From Pseudomonas sp. UFMG81 (GTDB lineage Bacteria > Pseudomonadota > Gammaproteobacteria > Pseudomonadales > Pseudomonadaceae), in the NCBI RefSeq assembly GCF_015354575.1, contig NZ_JACAFQ010000023.1:8242-70588 (forward strand): a DNA stretch of 62,347 nt, written 5' to 3'. Numbering within the stretch: the first letter of the stretch is position 1; every line of letters begins with the position of its first letter. Below, one piece after another: positions 50,173 through 57,394 of the stretch. The notes beneath the pieces were generated by a model. That model saw nothing but the letters and a program-made list of their open reading frames with translations, was not told the origin of the DNA and did no database searches. Both the position numbers and the translations under genes were made by a program.

Positions 50173-51489
50173 TCACGACTCCACTTCCAGCAACCCCGGC
50201 GTTGGCTTGCTGAACCCCGCCGTCAGCCACATCAGGTACAAGCCCCCGCACACCAGCCACGCCACCCCGGCCAGTATCACCACCGTGCTCAGCAGCGACA
50301 GCAAATACAGGTTCACCGCGATCGCCAGCAGCGGAAACACCACGAACCCCAGCCCACTCAAACGTTGCCGGCGCCGCTCGCGCAGGTAGTAGGCGATCAC
50401 GCACACATTCACCGCCGCAAACGCCAGGAACGCGCCGAAGTTGATCAGCGAAGCCCCCGAGCTCACATCCGCGCCCATGCCGATCACCCCCAGCCCGGCG
50501 ATCAGCAGCAGGTTGAACACCGGCGTGCGCGCCCTGCCCTGCACCCGCGCGAAGTAGCGTGGCGGCAGCACGCCTTCGCGGCCCATGAAGTACAGCAGGC
50601 GGCTGGCGCTGACCTGCACCGCCAGGCACGAGGCGAAGCCGCCAACGATACCGCCCAGGTTGATGACATCGGCGAACAACTGCCCACCCACCGTGATCGA
50701 CAGCCCGTAGGTCGCGGTCTCCGGGTCGGCGAACTGGCCGCCGGGGTGGCTCAGTTGCATCAGGTAGGCCACCGCTGTGAACAGCAGCCCGCCCAGGCTG
50801 ATCACCAGCAGCACCGCCCGGGGGATGTCGCGCCGGGGCTGCTCGGCCTCCTCGGCCAGGGTGGTCACGGCGTCGAAGCCGAGGAACGAGTAGGCGGCGA
50901 TGGCGGCGGCGGCGGTAAGGCCGGCCACGGTGCTCTGCGCGTTCCACACCGCGTGGGTAAGGCCGACCTGGGGCTGGCCGGCCAGGTAGCGCAGGCAATA
51001 GCCGATGAACAGCAGCACCAGGGCCACGCTCAGCACCGTGAGCACTTTGTTCAAGCGATCGGTCAGGGCCATGCCGCTGACGGTCACCGCCGTGGTGAGG
51101 CCGATGTTGATCAGCAACCAGCCCCAGGTGGGCAGCTGCGGGAACTGGGCGTTGAGGAACACCGCCTGCAACAGCCAGGCGACCATGGGCATGAACAGGT
51201 AGGCCAACAGCACCGCCCAACCGACGAGGAAGCCGCAGCCGGGGCCGAGCAAGCGCTTGGCGTAGTAGTAGGCCGAGCCGGACACCGGGAACAGGCGCGC
51301 AAGCTTGGCGTAGCTCAGCGCCGACAGCAGCATCGCACCGGTGGCCAGCAGGAAGGCGCTGGGGGCGATGCCATCGCTGCGGGCGGCGATCACGCCGAAA
51401 ATCACCATCGCCAGGCTCGGGCACATGTAGGCCAGGCCGAAGACGGTCAGGGAGGTGAGGGAGAGTTTTGCGGGCGTGGAGTCAGGCAT
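50173..51489 (-). CDS. APC-superfamily amino acid/amine permease
   Basis: A 438-residue inner-membrane transporter with about 12 helices. The N-terminal SLTSLTVFGLAYMCPSL and the helix-6 region AAYSFLGFDAVTTLAEEAEQ match the APC family. The start at 51489 follows GGAGG by 6 bases and is overlapped by a small upstream open frame (51482-51550). It lies on one side of the LuxR-type regulator with the carbon-nitrogen hydrolase on the other, so uptake of an amide or amine that the hydrolase then processes is plausible (inference). Confidence 0.92.
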   Translation of the reverse strand: MPDSTPAKLSLTSLTVFGLAYMCPSLAMVIFGVIAARSDGIAPSAFLLATGAMLLSALSYAKLARLFPVSGSAYYYAKRLLGPGCGFLVGWAVLLAYLFMPMVAWLLQAVFLNAQFPQLPTWGWLLINIGLTTAVTVSGMALTDRLNKVLTVLSVALVLLFIGYCLRYLAGQPQVGLTHAVWNAQSTVAGLTAAAAIAAYSFLGFDAVTTLAEEAEQPRRDIPRAVLLVISLGGLLFTAVAYLMQLSHPGGQFADPETATYGLSITVGGQLFADVINLGGIVGGFASCLAVQVSASRLLYFMGREGVLPPRYFARVQGRARTPVFNLLLIAGLGVIGMGADVSSGASLINFGAFLAFAAVNVCVIAYYLRERRRQRLSGLGFVVFPLLAIAVNLYLLSLLSTVVILAGVAWLVCGGLYLMWLTAGFSKPTPGLLEVES

Positions 51490-51550
51490 GGTTGGCCTCC
51501 AGGCGCGCAGGGGCGATGCCACGGGCCGGGCCGTGAGCGAAATGAGCCAT
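51482..51550 (-). CDS. Possible 22-aa leader peptide overlapping the permease start
   Basis: ATG at 51550 has an AGAGGA site 6 bases upstream and opens a frame of 22 codons (MAHFAHGPARGIAPARLEAN, then HA). Its stop overlaps the permease ATG by 8 bases. The arrangement is typical of translational coupling or a short upstream open frame. The ribosome site of the permease lies inside it. Confidence 0.45.
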   Translation of the reverse strand: MAHFAHGPARGIAPARLEANHA

Positions 51551-51635
51551 GGGTCATCCTCTTGTGATTGTTCTAGGAAATTGCCCAGCCGGTCTGCAGC
51601 ACGCCAAGCAGATGCAGCAGGTGCAGGAAATCAGC

Positions 51636-51720
51636 GTGGGAGCGGGCTTGCCCCGCGATGCAGGCAACGTGGTGGATGGCACCGGCTTGGCCGGTGATCG
51701 CGGGGCAAGCCCGCTCCCAC
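51636..51720. repeat. REP doublet in the permease upstream region
   Basis: GTGGGAGCGGGCTTGCCCCG and the inverted CGCGGGGCAAGCCCGCTCCC lie about 38 bases apart, 90 bases upstream of the permease leader frame and so inside its probable transcript. Confidence 0.85.
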
Positions 51721-51804
51721 CCCGCTCTCACGCGGCCCCCGGGTGATCGCTCGCCAGGAAGCTGCCAACCCAGTATGCGGATCCCCGGGCGGATTCCTAT
51801 AACG

Positions 51805-51826
51805 TCGAAGGATTAACCTGGGGGTA
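51805..51826. promoter_or_regulatory. Operator-like site A, facing the permease
   Basis: A 22-bp sequence TCGAAGG-ATTAACC-TGGGGGTA that matches site B (52657-52678) at 19 of 22 positions in inverse orientation. It lies 15 bases after the luxR-type gene and about 255 bases upstream of the permease leader. Read towards the permease it has the same orientation as site B has towards the hydrolase. Confidence 0.55.
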
Positions 51827-51840
51827 ATGGCGCAGGGGAA

Positions 51841-52653
51841 TCACGGTGCCGATTGCAGGCTGGCAAGGTCTTCGCCGGCCAGGAACAGCAGCGAGAACAG
51901 CTCGCTCTGCGAGTTCACGTCCAGCTTGCGGTACACGTTGCGCCGATGGACCTTCACCGTCTCGGCCGACAGCTTGAGCTTGATGGCCGTCTCTTTGTTC
52001 GAATGCCCCGAGAGGATCAGCCGCACCACATCCAGCTCCCGCGCCGTGAGCACCGACTCCAGCTGCCGGCGCGCCTCGTCGCGGCCCTGGGCCAGCCCCA
52101 GCGCGGGCTTGGCCGGCGCCCGCTCGGGTAGTTGCTCGAAGTGCAGACGCTGGCGCATCAGGCCGATCAGCCAGGGGCGCACCAGCTCCAGCTGGGCGAT
52201 GGCCTGGGCATCGAAGCGCACGCGCGCGCCCAGCGACAGGCACAACGTGCGCCCCTCGCCCAGCACCAGGTTGAACTGCACCTCGTCGGCGACCACGTTG
52301 TGGGTGAAGTACAGGCGGTAGTAATCGGTCTGCTGGAACTGCTCCGGGGCCACGTCGGCCAGGCGTACCAGGCCGGTCAAAGGCTGTTCGCGGCTGCTGA
52401 GGTAGAACGGGTCGAGCAGGTACAGGCCGTTGGCGTACTCGCTCACCAGCGGGTCGATGCCCTCGCGCTCGTAGGGGCTCTGGTCGAAGATCAGCGGCTT
52501 GTCGTGGCTGAACAGCAGCGCCACCCAGGTGTCCACCTCGACGAAGTCGCCCAGCAGCGTGGCCAGGGTGCGCCAGAAGCTCGGCCGGTCGAGGTGCTCG
52601 ATGCATTGGCCCACACCCTGGTGCCACGACAGATCCTGCAGGCTCAAGCCCAT
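51841..52653 (-). CDS. LuxR-family transcriptional regulator
   Basis: A 270-residue regulator. The C-terminal ~65 residues are a GerE/LuxR helix-turn-helix (LTARELDVVRLILSGHSNKE; LKLSAETVKVHRRNVYRKL). The N-terminal ~190 residues show no autoinducer-binding signature and no phosphoacceptor domain, so it is an orphan LuxR regulator with an unknown ligand. It sits between the permease and the hydrolase and is flanked by two operator-like sites; the one before its start overlaps its GGGGG ribosome site, suggesting self-repression. Confidence 0.9.
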   Translation of the reverse strand: MGLSLQDLSWHQGVGQCIEHLDRPSFWRTLATLLGDFVEVDTWVALLFSHDKPLIFDQSPYEREGIDPLVSEYANGLYLLDPFYLSSREQPLTGLVRLADVAPEQFQQTDYYRLYFTHNVVADEVQFNLVLGEGRTLCLSLGARVRFDAQAIAQLELVRPWLIGLMRQRLHFEQLPERAPAKPALGLAQGRDEARRQLESVLTARELDVVRLILSGHSNKETAIKLKLSAETVKVHRRNVYRKLDVNSQSELFSLLFLAGEDLASLQSAP

Positions 52654-52656
52654 GTC

Positions 52657-52678
52657 TACCCCCGGGTTAACCCGTCGA
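52657..52678. promoter_or_regulatory. Operator-like site B, between luxR-type gene and hydrolase
   Basis: A 22-bp sequence with the perfect palindrome CGGGTTAACCCG at its centre and a C5/G5 tract that doubles as the ribosome site of the luxR-type gene. It is about 100 bases upstream of the hydrolase start and is the partner of site A. Confidence 0.6.
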
Positions 52679-52776
52679 AGTGATTGTTTTGACTGCGATT
52701 GTTTTCATACTTGCACCACCCTTCGCAAAAGTCACCCAGCCCGCGGAAGGGTCGGGCCCAGCGAGACGGATTGCCC

Positions 52777-53592
52777 ATGAAGATCGAAGTGGTACAGACG
52801 ACAACCCGCGACGGCGACACCGCCCACAACCTGCGCGGCATCCTCGAAGCCCTGGACCAGTGCGCGCCAGACACCGATATCCTGCTGTTCCCCGAGTCGC
52901 ACCTGACCGGCTTCCTCACCCAGGATGACGTTGGCCTGCTGTCCGAAGCCGTCGACGGCGACGCGGTGCAGGCGGTGGTGGCCGCGGCGCGCCAGCGCAA
53001 TATCGCGGTGGTGTTGGGGTTGTACGAGAACGCTGGCGGCACGTTCTACAACACCACGCTGTTCATCGCCCCCGAGGGCATCCTGCTCACCTACCGCAAG
53101 ACCCACCTGTGGCTGCCGGAGCATGGCATCGTGGTGCCGGGCGACCGCTTCGCTACCGTGCAATGGCGCGGCGTGCGCCTGGGCCTGCTGATCTGCTACG
53201 ACAGCGAGTTCCCCGAAACCGCCCGCGCGCTGAAGGCGCTAGGTGCCCAGCTGATGCTGATCACCGATGGCCTGGCCGAACCCGAGGACCATGTGCACCG
53301 GGTGTCGGTGATGGCCCGGGCGATGGAGAACCAGGTATTCGCCGTGGTCGCCAACCGTGTGGGTACAAGCCCCGATGGCAGCGTGTTCGTGGGCGCCAGC
53401 CTGGCGGTGGACCCGTATGGCCGGACGCTGTTCGAAGCCGGGCGCGGCGTGTCGCGGCACTGCGTGACCCTGGACCTGTCGCTGATCGACAAGGCCCGGG
53501 CCTTCCATGACTACAGCGCCAATCAGCGCATGGGGTTGCCGGGGGAGCGGGTGGAGCATGCCAATGGGGTGCGGGAGTTGATCATCGCTTGA
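52777..53592 (+). CDS. Carbon-nitrogen hydrolase (nitrilase superfamily amidase)
   Basis: A 271-residue enzyme with the Glu-Lys-Cys triad: ILLFPESHLTGF, TYRKTHLWLPEH and GLLICYDSEFPET. The family hydrolyses amides, nitriles or carbamoyl groups; the substrate is unknown, but an aliphatic or cyclic amide is likely from the overall form. The start at 52777 is where homology begins; the frame runs upstream to 52699. It is divergent from the luxR-type gene and shares its operator region. Confidence 0.92.
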   Translation: MKIEVVQTTTRDGDTAHNLRGILEALDQCAPDTDILLFPESHLTGFLTQDDVGLLSEAVDGDAVQAVVAAARQRNIAVVLGLYENAGGTFYNTTLFIAPEGILLTYRKTHLWLPEHGIVVPGDRFATVQWRGVRLGLLICYDSEFPETARALKALGAQLMLITDGLAEPEDHVHRVSVMARAMENQVFAVVANRVGTSPDGSVFVGASLAVDPYGRTLFEAGRGVSRHCVTLDLSLIDKARAFHDYSANQRMGLPGERVEHANGVRELIIA

Positions 53593-53635
53593 TCGGTGGC
53601 GCGTTGCCGCCAATTGGCGTGGCCCACCTGTGAGA

Positions 53636-53657
53636 TTTGGTATGTGGCGATACCAAA
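53636..53657. terminator. Hairpin after the hydrolase
   Basis: TTTGGTAT and ATACCAAA form a perfect 8-bp stem with the loop GTGGCG, within a weaker outer GTGGCCCAC/GTGGGCCCA pairing. It is 44 bases after the stop, without a U tract. The rest of 53593-53802 shows no supported gene. Confidence 0.35.
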
Positions 53658-53802
53658 ATGCAGCGTGGGCCCATGGCACTGCTCAGGTCAGGGTGCTGAA
53701 GGCACCTTGTCGATGGCAAGACACATACCCACCTGTTGCCTTGCCCTCCGGTGTAACTCATACGCTCCTTGGAGATCGAGCGCAGAGAGCCCTCCTCGAC
53801 CT

Positions 53803-54303
53803 TCATCCTGTCTTGGGAGATATCTGCCAGCATTTCGCAATGGTCTCCAACGCGGCCTCCGCATCCTCGTCGTCATACGCTTCCCAGATAAAGCTCATCA
53901 CGCTAGCGACGACGTTTTTCTGTGCCAGGCTCAAGGAGTTCAACTCATAGTGCGAATCATTTTTCACATAACCCTGCATGCTCCATGACAACATTTGAGT
54001 CAAGATATCGCCCTCATAGTAACTCTCCGTCGCCATCAAAAGATAAGCAGGCAAATAATACTTTATGCCTGCAGGCGCCATAAAACTGAGACAAGCGGAT
54101 TCATCCCCAACATAATTTTCACGAAAATCTATCAGGCTAAGCTCCCACCAGCGCTTTCCTGCAAAATAATCACGGATCTGCAACGGTTCCGGGTACTGAG
54201 ATTTTACAATCTGATCAGCTTCTGGCGGCTCTGCCTTACCAAAGGCAGCCTCTACTTCTCTTCGGATAAAAACCTGCTTTTCCTTGATCACTTCTTCTTG
54301 CAT
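53803..54303 (-). CDS. DUF6714-like immunity protein, third copy (no toxin)
   Basis: A 166-residue soluble protein sharing REVEAAFGKAEPPEAD, YPEPLQIRDYFAGK and YYLPAYLLMATESYYEG with the two paralogues at 54987 and 56912. The family (recalled as DUF6714) accompanies polymorphic toxins. No toxin precedes this copy. The start at 54303 (MQEEVIKEK) lies inside a 25-codon open remnant in another frame that ends CKKK. Codons and base composition are AT-richer than the chromosome average. It is probably an orphan immunity gene kept for protection against siblings. Confidence 0.75.
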   Translation of the reverse strand: MQEEVIKEKQVFIRREVEAAFGKAEPPEADQIVKSQYPEPLQIRDYFAGKRWWELSLIDFRENYVGDESACLSFMAPAGIKYYLPAYLLMATESYYEGDILTQMLSWSMQGYVKNDSHYELNSLSLAQKNVVASVMSFIWEAYDDEDAEAALETIAKCWQISPKTG

Positions 54304-54361
54304 AGCGCTATATCCCCACACACCACACGCTCTTTTAACGACACCGATTGGGCCACCTCAA

Positions 54362-54709
54362 TCAATTCGACCTTTTACGAATAAACCTTACAAACGCAAA
54401 CAAAGCCAACAACTCAACAAGCTGAACCCCCCAATACATGAACCCATCGTAATGTGCCGAAACCGCGAACAAATAATAGTGATAAGCCGTCAAGCCCAGC
54501 GCAGCCACAACCGCCTTGAGCAGGACTTTATCCTCAGCAAAAAATATTACTCCCAACCACGCACACAACGGCGCCAGCCCACCAACGAGAATGGCATGGC
54601 GAATAAATTCAATAGGAGAGGTCGCTCCGACATGAACAGCCACCCAAATAAAAAACACGTACACCAAAACTAATGGCAACGCCAGCATCACCTTAAAGAA
54701 AATATTCAC
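54362..54709 (-). CDS. Small membrane protein, 115 aa, four helices
   Basis: A 115-residue protein with about four hydrophobic helices (MLALPLVLVYVFFIWVAVHV, HAILVGGLAPLCAWLGVIFF, LLKAVVAALGLTAYHYYLF, QLVELLALFAFVRF). It is not recognised. The start is a GTG at 54709, 5 bases after GGAGG; the frame runs on to 54721. It lies between two orphan immunity genes on the same strand, so a role as a membrane immunity protein is possible but unproven. Confidence 0.65.
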   Translation of the reverse strand: MNIFFKVMLALPLVLVYVFFIWVAVHVGATSPIEFIRHAILVGGLAPLCAWLGVIFFAEDKVLLKAVVAALGLTAYHYYLFAVSAHYDGFMYWGVQLVELLALFAFVRFIRKRSN

Positions 54710-54842
54710 TTCCGCCTCCACTTAGCCTACAAAAGAAGATGGGATATCTTTATATTATTACTCTAACTTCGGCCACCCCCACCTCACCTGATAGACATCA
54801 GGTCCTGTGATTCGAGGCCTGTCCATAAGCGACCAGTTCCCG

Positions 54843-54974
54843 TCAGTTTCCGCGCTGGATAGCCAATCGAATCAGCGTGCGCTCTTCAGCCGATATTACT
54901 TGATACTCCACGGCCTCTTCGATCACGCTTAAGCAACTACTAAAGTGTAAAAATACATCCACCCCTCCCGCCAC
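54843..54974 (-). other. Possible 43-codon open frame or gene remnant
   Basis: GTG at 54974 opens 43 codons with protein-like composition (SVIEEAVEYQVISAEERTLI, ending RLAIQRGN). It starts 12 bases after an immunity gene stop. There is no clear ribosome site. It looks like the C-terminus of a lost gene. The rest of 54710-54986 holds nothing recognisable. Confidence 0.3.
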
Positions 54975-54986
54975 AACCTACAAAAA

Positions 54987-55499
54987 CTAAACTTTGCCAC
55001 CAGCAACCTCAACACCCTCACCCCAGCGTAACGCTATTACCCTCATCGCTTCCAAGGCCTCTTCATCACCATACTCATTCCAAAGAAAGCCCACAACCAC
55101 TACTATCGCCTTCTTTTTTTCACCCCCATAAAGACTCATCCCATAGAGATCCTCCCTCATTACAGTCCTCTTTAATCCATAGGCAAAATCCTCCGTAACG
55201 ACCCCTCCCTCATAATAGAATTCAGCAGCCATTAACAAGTAAGCCGGAAGGTAGTACTCAACGCCGATTGGCGTCATAAAGGTCAGGCATGCAGAAGCGT
55301 CTCCAACATAATCACCGAAGAGCCCTTGCAAAGTAATATCCCACCAGTTCTTACCGGCAAAGTAATCGCGAATCTGTAACGGTTCCGGGTACTGAGACTT
55401 CACAATCCGATCAGCTTCTGGCGGCTCTGCCTTACCAAACGCAGCCTTTACTTCTCTTCGGATACTGAACAGCCGGCTGCTAATCGTTTCTCCTTGCAT
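54987..55499 (-). CDS. DUF6714-like immunity protein, second copy (no toxin)
   Basis: A 170-residue paralogue of the proteins at 53803 and 56912 (REVKAAFGKAEPPEAD, YPEPLQIRDYFAGKNWWD, YYLPAYLLMAAEFYYEGG). The first ~60 residues are nearly identical to the third copy, while the C-terminal third differs, the usual pattern where immunity proteins diverge to match toxins. No intact toxin precedes it; an open stretch ending in LCKEKR overlaps its start in another frame. The start is ATG at 55499. Confidence 0.75.
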   Translation of the reverse strand: MQGETISSRLFSIRREVKAAFGKAEPPEADRIVKSQYPEPLQIRDYFAGKNWWDITLQGLFGDYVGDASACLTFMTPIGVEYYLPAYLLMAAEFYYEGGVVTEDFAYGLKRTVMREDLYGMSLYGGEKKKAIVVVVGFLWNEYGDEEALEAMRVIALRWGEGVEVAGGKV

Positions 55500-55596
55500 A
55501 ACACCACACTCCCATACTGGCGATTTCGAACAGCACCGACGCAACCTTCGTATTCAACCAAGCGCCCCAAATCTGAGCCCAACGCATATTACCTCA

Positions 55597-55884
55597 TCAG
55601 GTTCGTATATTTATGATGCAACCAAGCGTTTTGGCATAGGCTAGGAAAAAACTCATTCCAACCCCCATGGAGGCCCCACCCAAAATCGCAAACAAAATCA
55701 CAAATGACAGCTTTTTGCTTTCGAATCGAAATACCCTTCGATACAACTCAAACAAACCAGGAAAGGTATTCATGTTGATCCCGTTCCTCTTGCAGTAATA
55801 ATTAGCATACAAAGCTGAGAGACCAATCCAAAAAAACGAAAGCCAGAATATCAAATACGCCAGCCTACTAAAGCTCTCACACAT
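55597..55884 (-). CDS. Small membrane protein, 95 aa, paralogue of 56100
   Basis: A 95-residue protein with two or three hydrophobic helices (LIFWLSFFWIGLSALYANYY, FVILFAILGGASMGVGMSFF) and the segment YCKRNGINMNTF-GLFELYRRVFRFE, which its neighbour at 56100 shares. The function is unknown. It lies in the immunity array and may be an immunity protein against a membrane-acting toxin (inference). The ribosome site is weak. Confidence 0.65.
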   Translation of the reverse strand: MCESFSRLAYLIFWLSFFWIGLSALYANYYCKRNGINMNTFPGLFELYRRVFRFESKKLSFVILFAILGGASMGVGMSFFLAYAKTLGCIINIRT

Positions 55885-56099
55885 AAAGACCCATTAGTCT
55901 ACCGAAACAAATTCACTAAAACTCAATGGAAGCTTCTAGGTATTCCCGCCCACTCCAATCCGATTGTTAGTGCAAACGAGCCGTCCCATTGAGTAACGCT
56001 TTAGGCATATGAAGTCTGAGCAGACTCGGTATGGAGAAGCGCTAACGCCATCGCCCCCTGATGCTACCGGCAATGGTTTCTTGTGCTGCACTCTACCGA

Positions 56100-56396
56100 T
56101 CAGCGCGCTAGCCGATTGATGTGCAAGTCGCACCCTTGCGCCCGCCCCCAGAATGTGATGACGGCAACCCCCACCATCAACACAGCACCACCATAGGTGG
56201 TAGACAACATCAGGATTGACAGACGTTTGTTCTCGAACTTGAAAACCCGCCGGTACATCTCGAACATGCCCTCGAAGGTATTCATGTTGATCCCGTTCTT
56301 TTTGCAGTATGTGTGTGCAGAAAGTACGGCAGTCAGCCCCGCAACCACACAGAGTGCAAAGCCGGCGATCCTGATGATTTGAAGCAACTCGCACAT
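56100..56396 (-). CDS. Small membrane protein, 98 aa, paralogue of 55597
   Basis: A 98-residue protein with two hydrophobic helices (IAGFALCVVAGLTAVLSA, LMLSTTYGGAVLMVGVAVI) and the shared loop YCKKNGINMNTF-GMFEMYRRVFKFE. The start at 56396 has a very good AGGAGAGG site, which overlaps the stop of an open fragment ending at 56405. The GC content is higher than in its paralogue, so the two copies were probably gained separately. Confidence 0.68.
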   Translation of the reverse strand: MCELLQIIRIAGFALCVVAGLTAVLSAHTYCKKNGINMNTFEGMFEMYRRVFKFENKRLSILMLSTTYGGAVLMVGVAVITFWGRAQGCDLHINRLAR

Positions 56397-56404
56397 AACC
56401 TCTC

Positions 56405-56662
56405 CTAGAACAGCGGTACTGCGACAGCCGGCGCCACAGGGGTCTTGATTTCCGGGCCAACGCCGGACCCACACCGATATAAAACTCTGACCACGTGAAT
56501 GTCTGGCTGATATCGAAACTGAAGACCCCTACGCTGCGAAAGGAAAGTCTTGAAGGCCTGCCGGGTCGCCTCGCACGCTTGACATGTTACTGCCGCACAC
56601 AGGGACGCAACGACCAAATCTGTAACTTTCGAGACAAAGTGGGCGAATCTATTTTCTCTAGC
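56405..56662 (-). pseudogene. Probable toxin C-terminal remnant before the membrane protein
   Basis: An 85-codon open stretch without an ATG start (DLVVASLCAAVTCQACEATR; ends VGPEIKTPVAPAVAVPLF). Its stop lies in the ribosome site of the membrane-protein gene, the arrangement expected for a toxin end followed by its immunity gene. The rest of 56663-56911 is AT-rich and holds nothing recognised. Confidence 0.35.
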
Positions 56663-56911
56663 TTAAAGTGGCAAAAGTATGTCTACTTTTTATTTTTATC
56701 TAGCGCTCACTCCCACCCATCAACCTGACCAGCCTCATACACGACCACAAAACTTATGACTTTCATGCCGCACGACCCACTATGAAATTTAATACGCAAA
56801 CCAACTCTCACAGACTAAAGTGGCTCCATCCAAATCGAAACAAATGAAGCCCGATTCAATTCGCGATAATGCTGACGCATTGCATCTCACCCCAACACTT
56901 AACCCGGCTTA

Positions 56912-57394
56912 TTAAAAATCACCCCATAGAACATCCAAGGCATCTTGTGCATCTTCATCATCGTAGAAATCCACTAGAAAACGCAGGACTTCAGCCACGG
57001 CATGCATCTTTTCAACACCCAACTCACTCACCCTATAAAACTCATCATCCCTGGCATACATAAGGAGCCGCGCTGAAAAATCTGCAGAAACCACACCCCC
57101 CTCATAATATTTTTCCACCGCCATCAACAAATACGCAGGAATATAATAATTCCGCCCTTCTGCAGACATAAATGACAAGCAAGCTGACGCATCACCGGAG
57201 TATTCAGATCTTAGCACTTCCAGTGTAATCTCCCACCATGGCCTACCACTGAAAAACTCTCTAACCTGTAATGGTTCTATGTACCCAGTATCAATTATTT
57301 TCTCCGACTCCGGTGGGCATTCCCTTTTGAATGCTCGCTCCACCTCATGACGGACCTCCATCTGCATTTGACTCAACGAATTATCTTTTCGCAT
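56912..57394 (-). CDS. DUF6714-like immunity protein, first copy (with toxin)
   Basis: A 160-residue soluble protein (HEVERAFKRECPPESE, YIEPLQVREFFSGRPWWEI, YYIPAYLLMAVEKYYEGG). Its start at 57394 lies inside the 3' end of the orphan Rhs toxin cassette, which stops at 57373, a 22-base overlap in another frame. This direct overlap pairs it with that toxin. It is the most divergent of the three copies. Confidence 0.8.
   Translation of the reverse strand: MRKDNSLSQMQMEVRHEVERAFKRECPPESEKIIDTGYIEPLQVREFFSGRPWWEITLEVLRSEYSGDASACLSFMSAEGRNYYIPAYLLMAVEKYYEGGVVSADFSARLLMYARDDEFYRVSELGVEKMHAVAEVLRFLVDFYDDEDAQDALDVLWGDF

Noticed and set aside
53582..53833. An 83-codon minus-strand frame beyond the last immunity gene
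   Set aside because: It overlaps the end of the hydrolase gene, has no ribosome site, and its composition is not convincing.
55936..56472. A 178-codon minus-strand frame overlapping the small membrane protein gene
   Set aside because: It is a shifted frame of the 56100 gene, which has the strong ribosome site and a paralogue; the 3' part beyond 56100 has no protein-like features.
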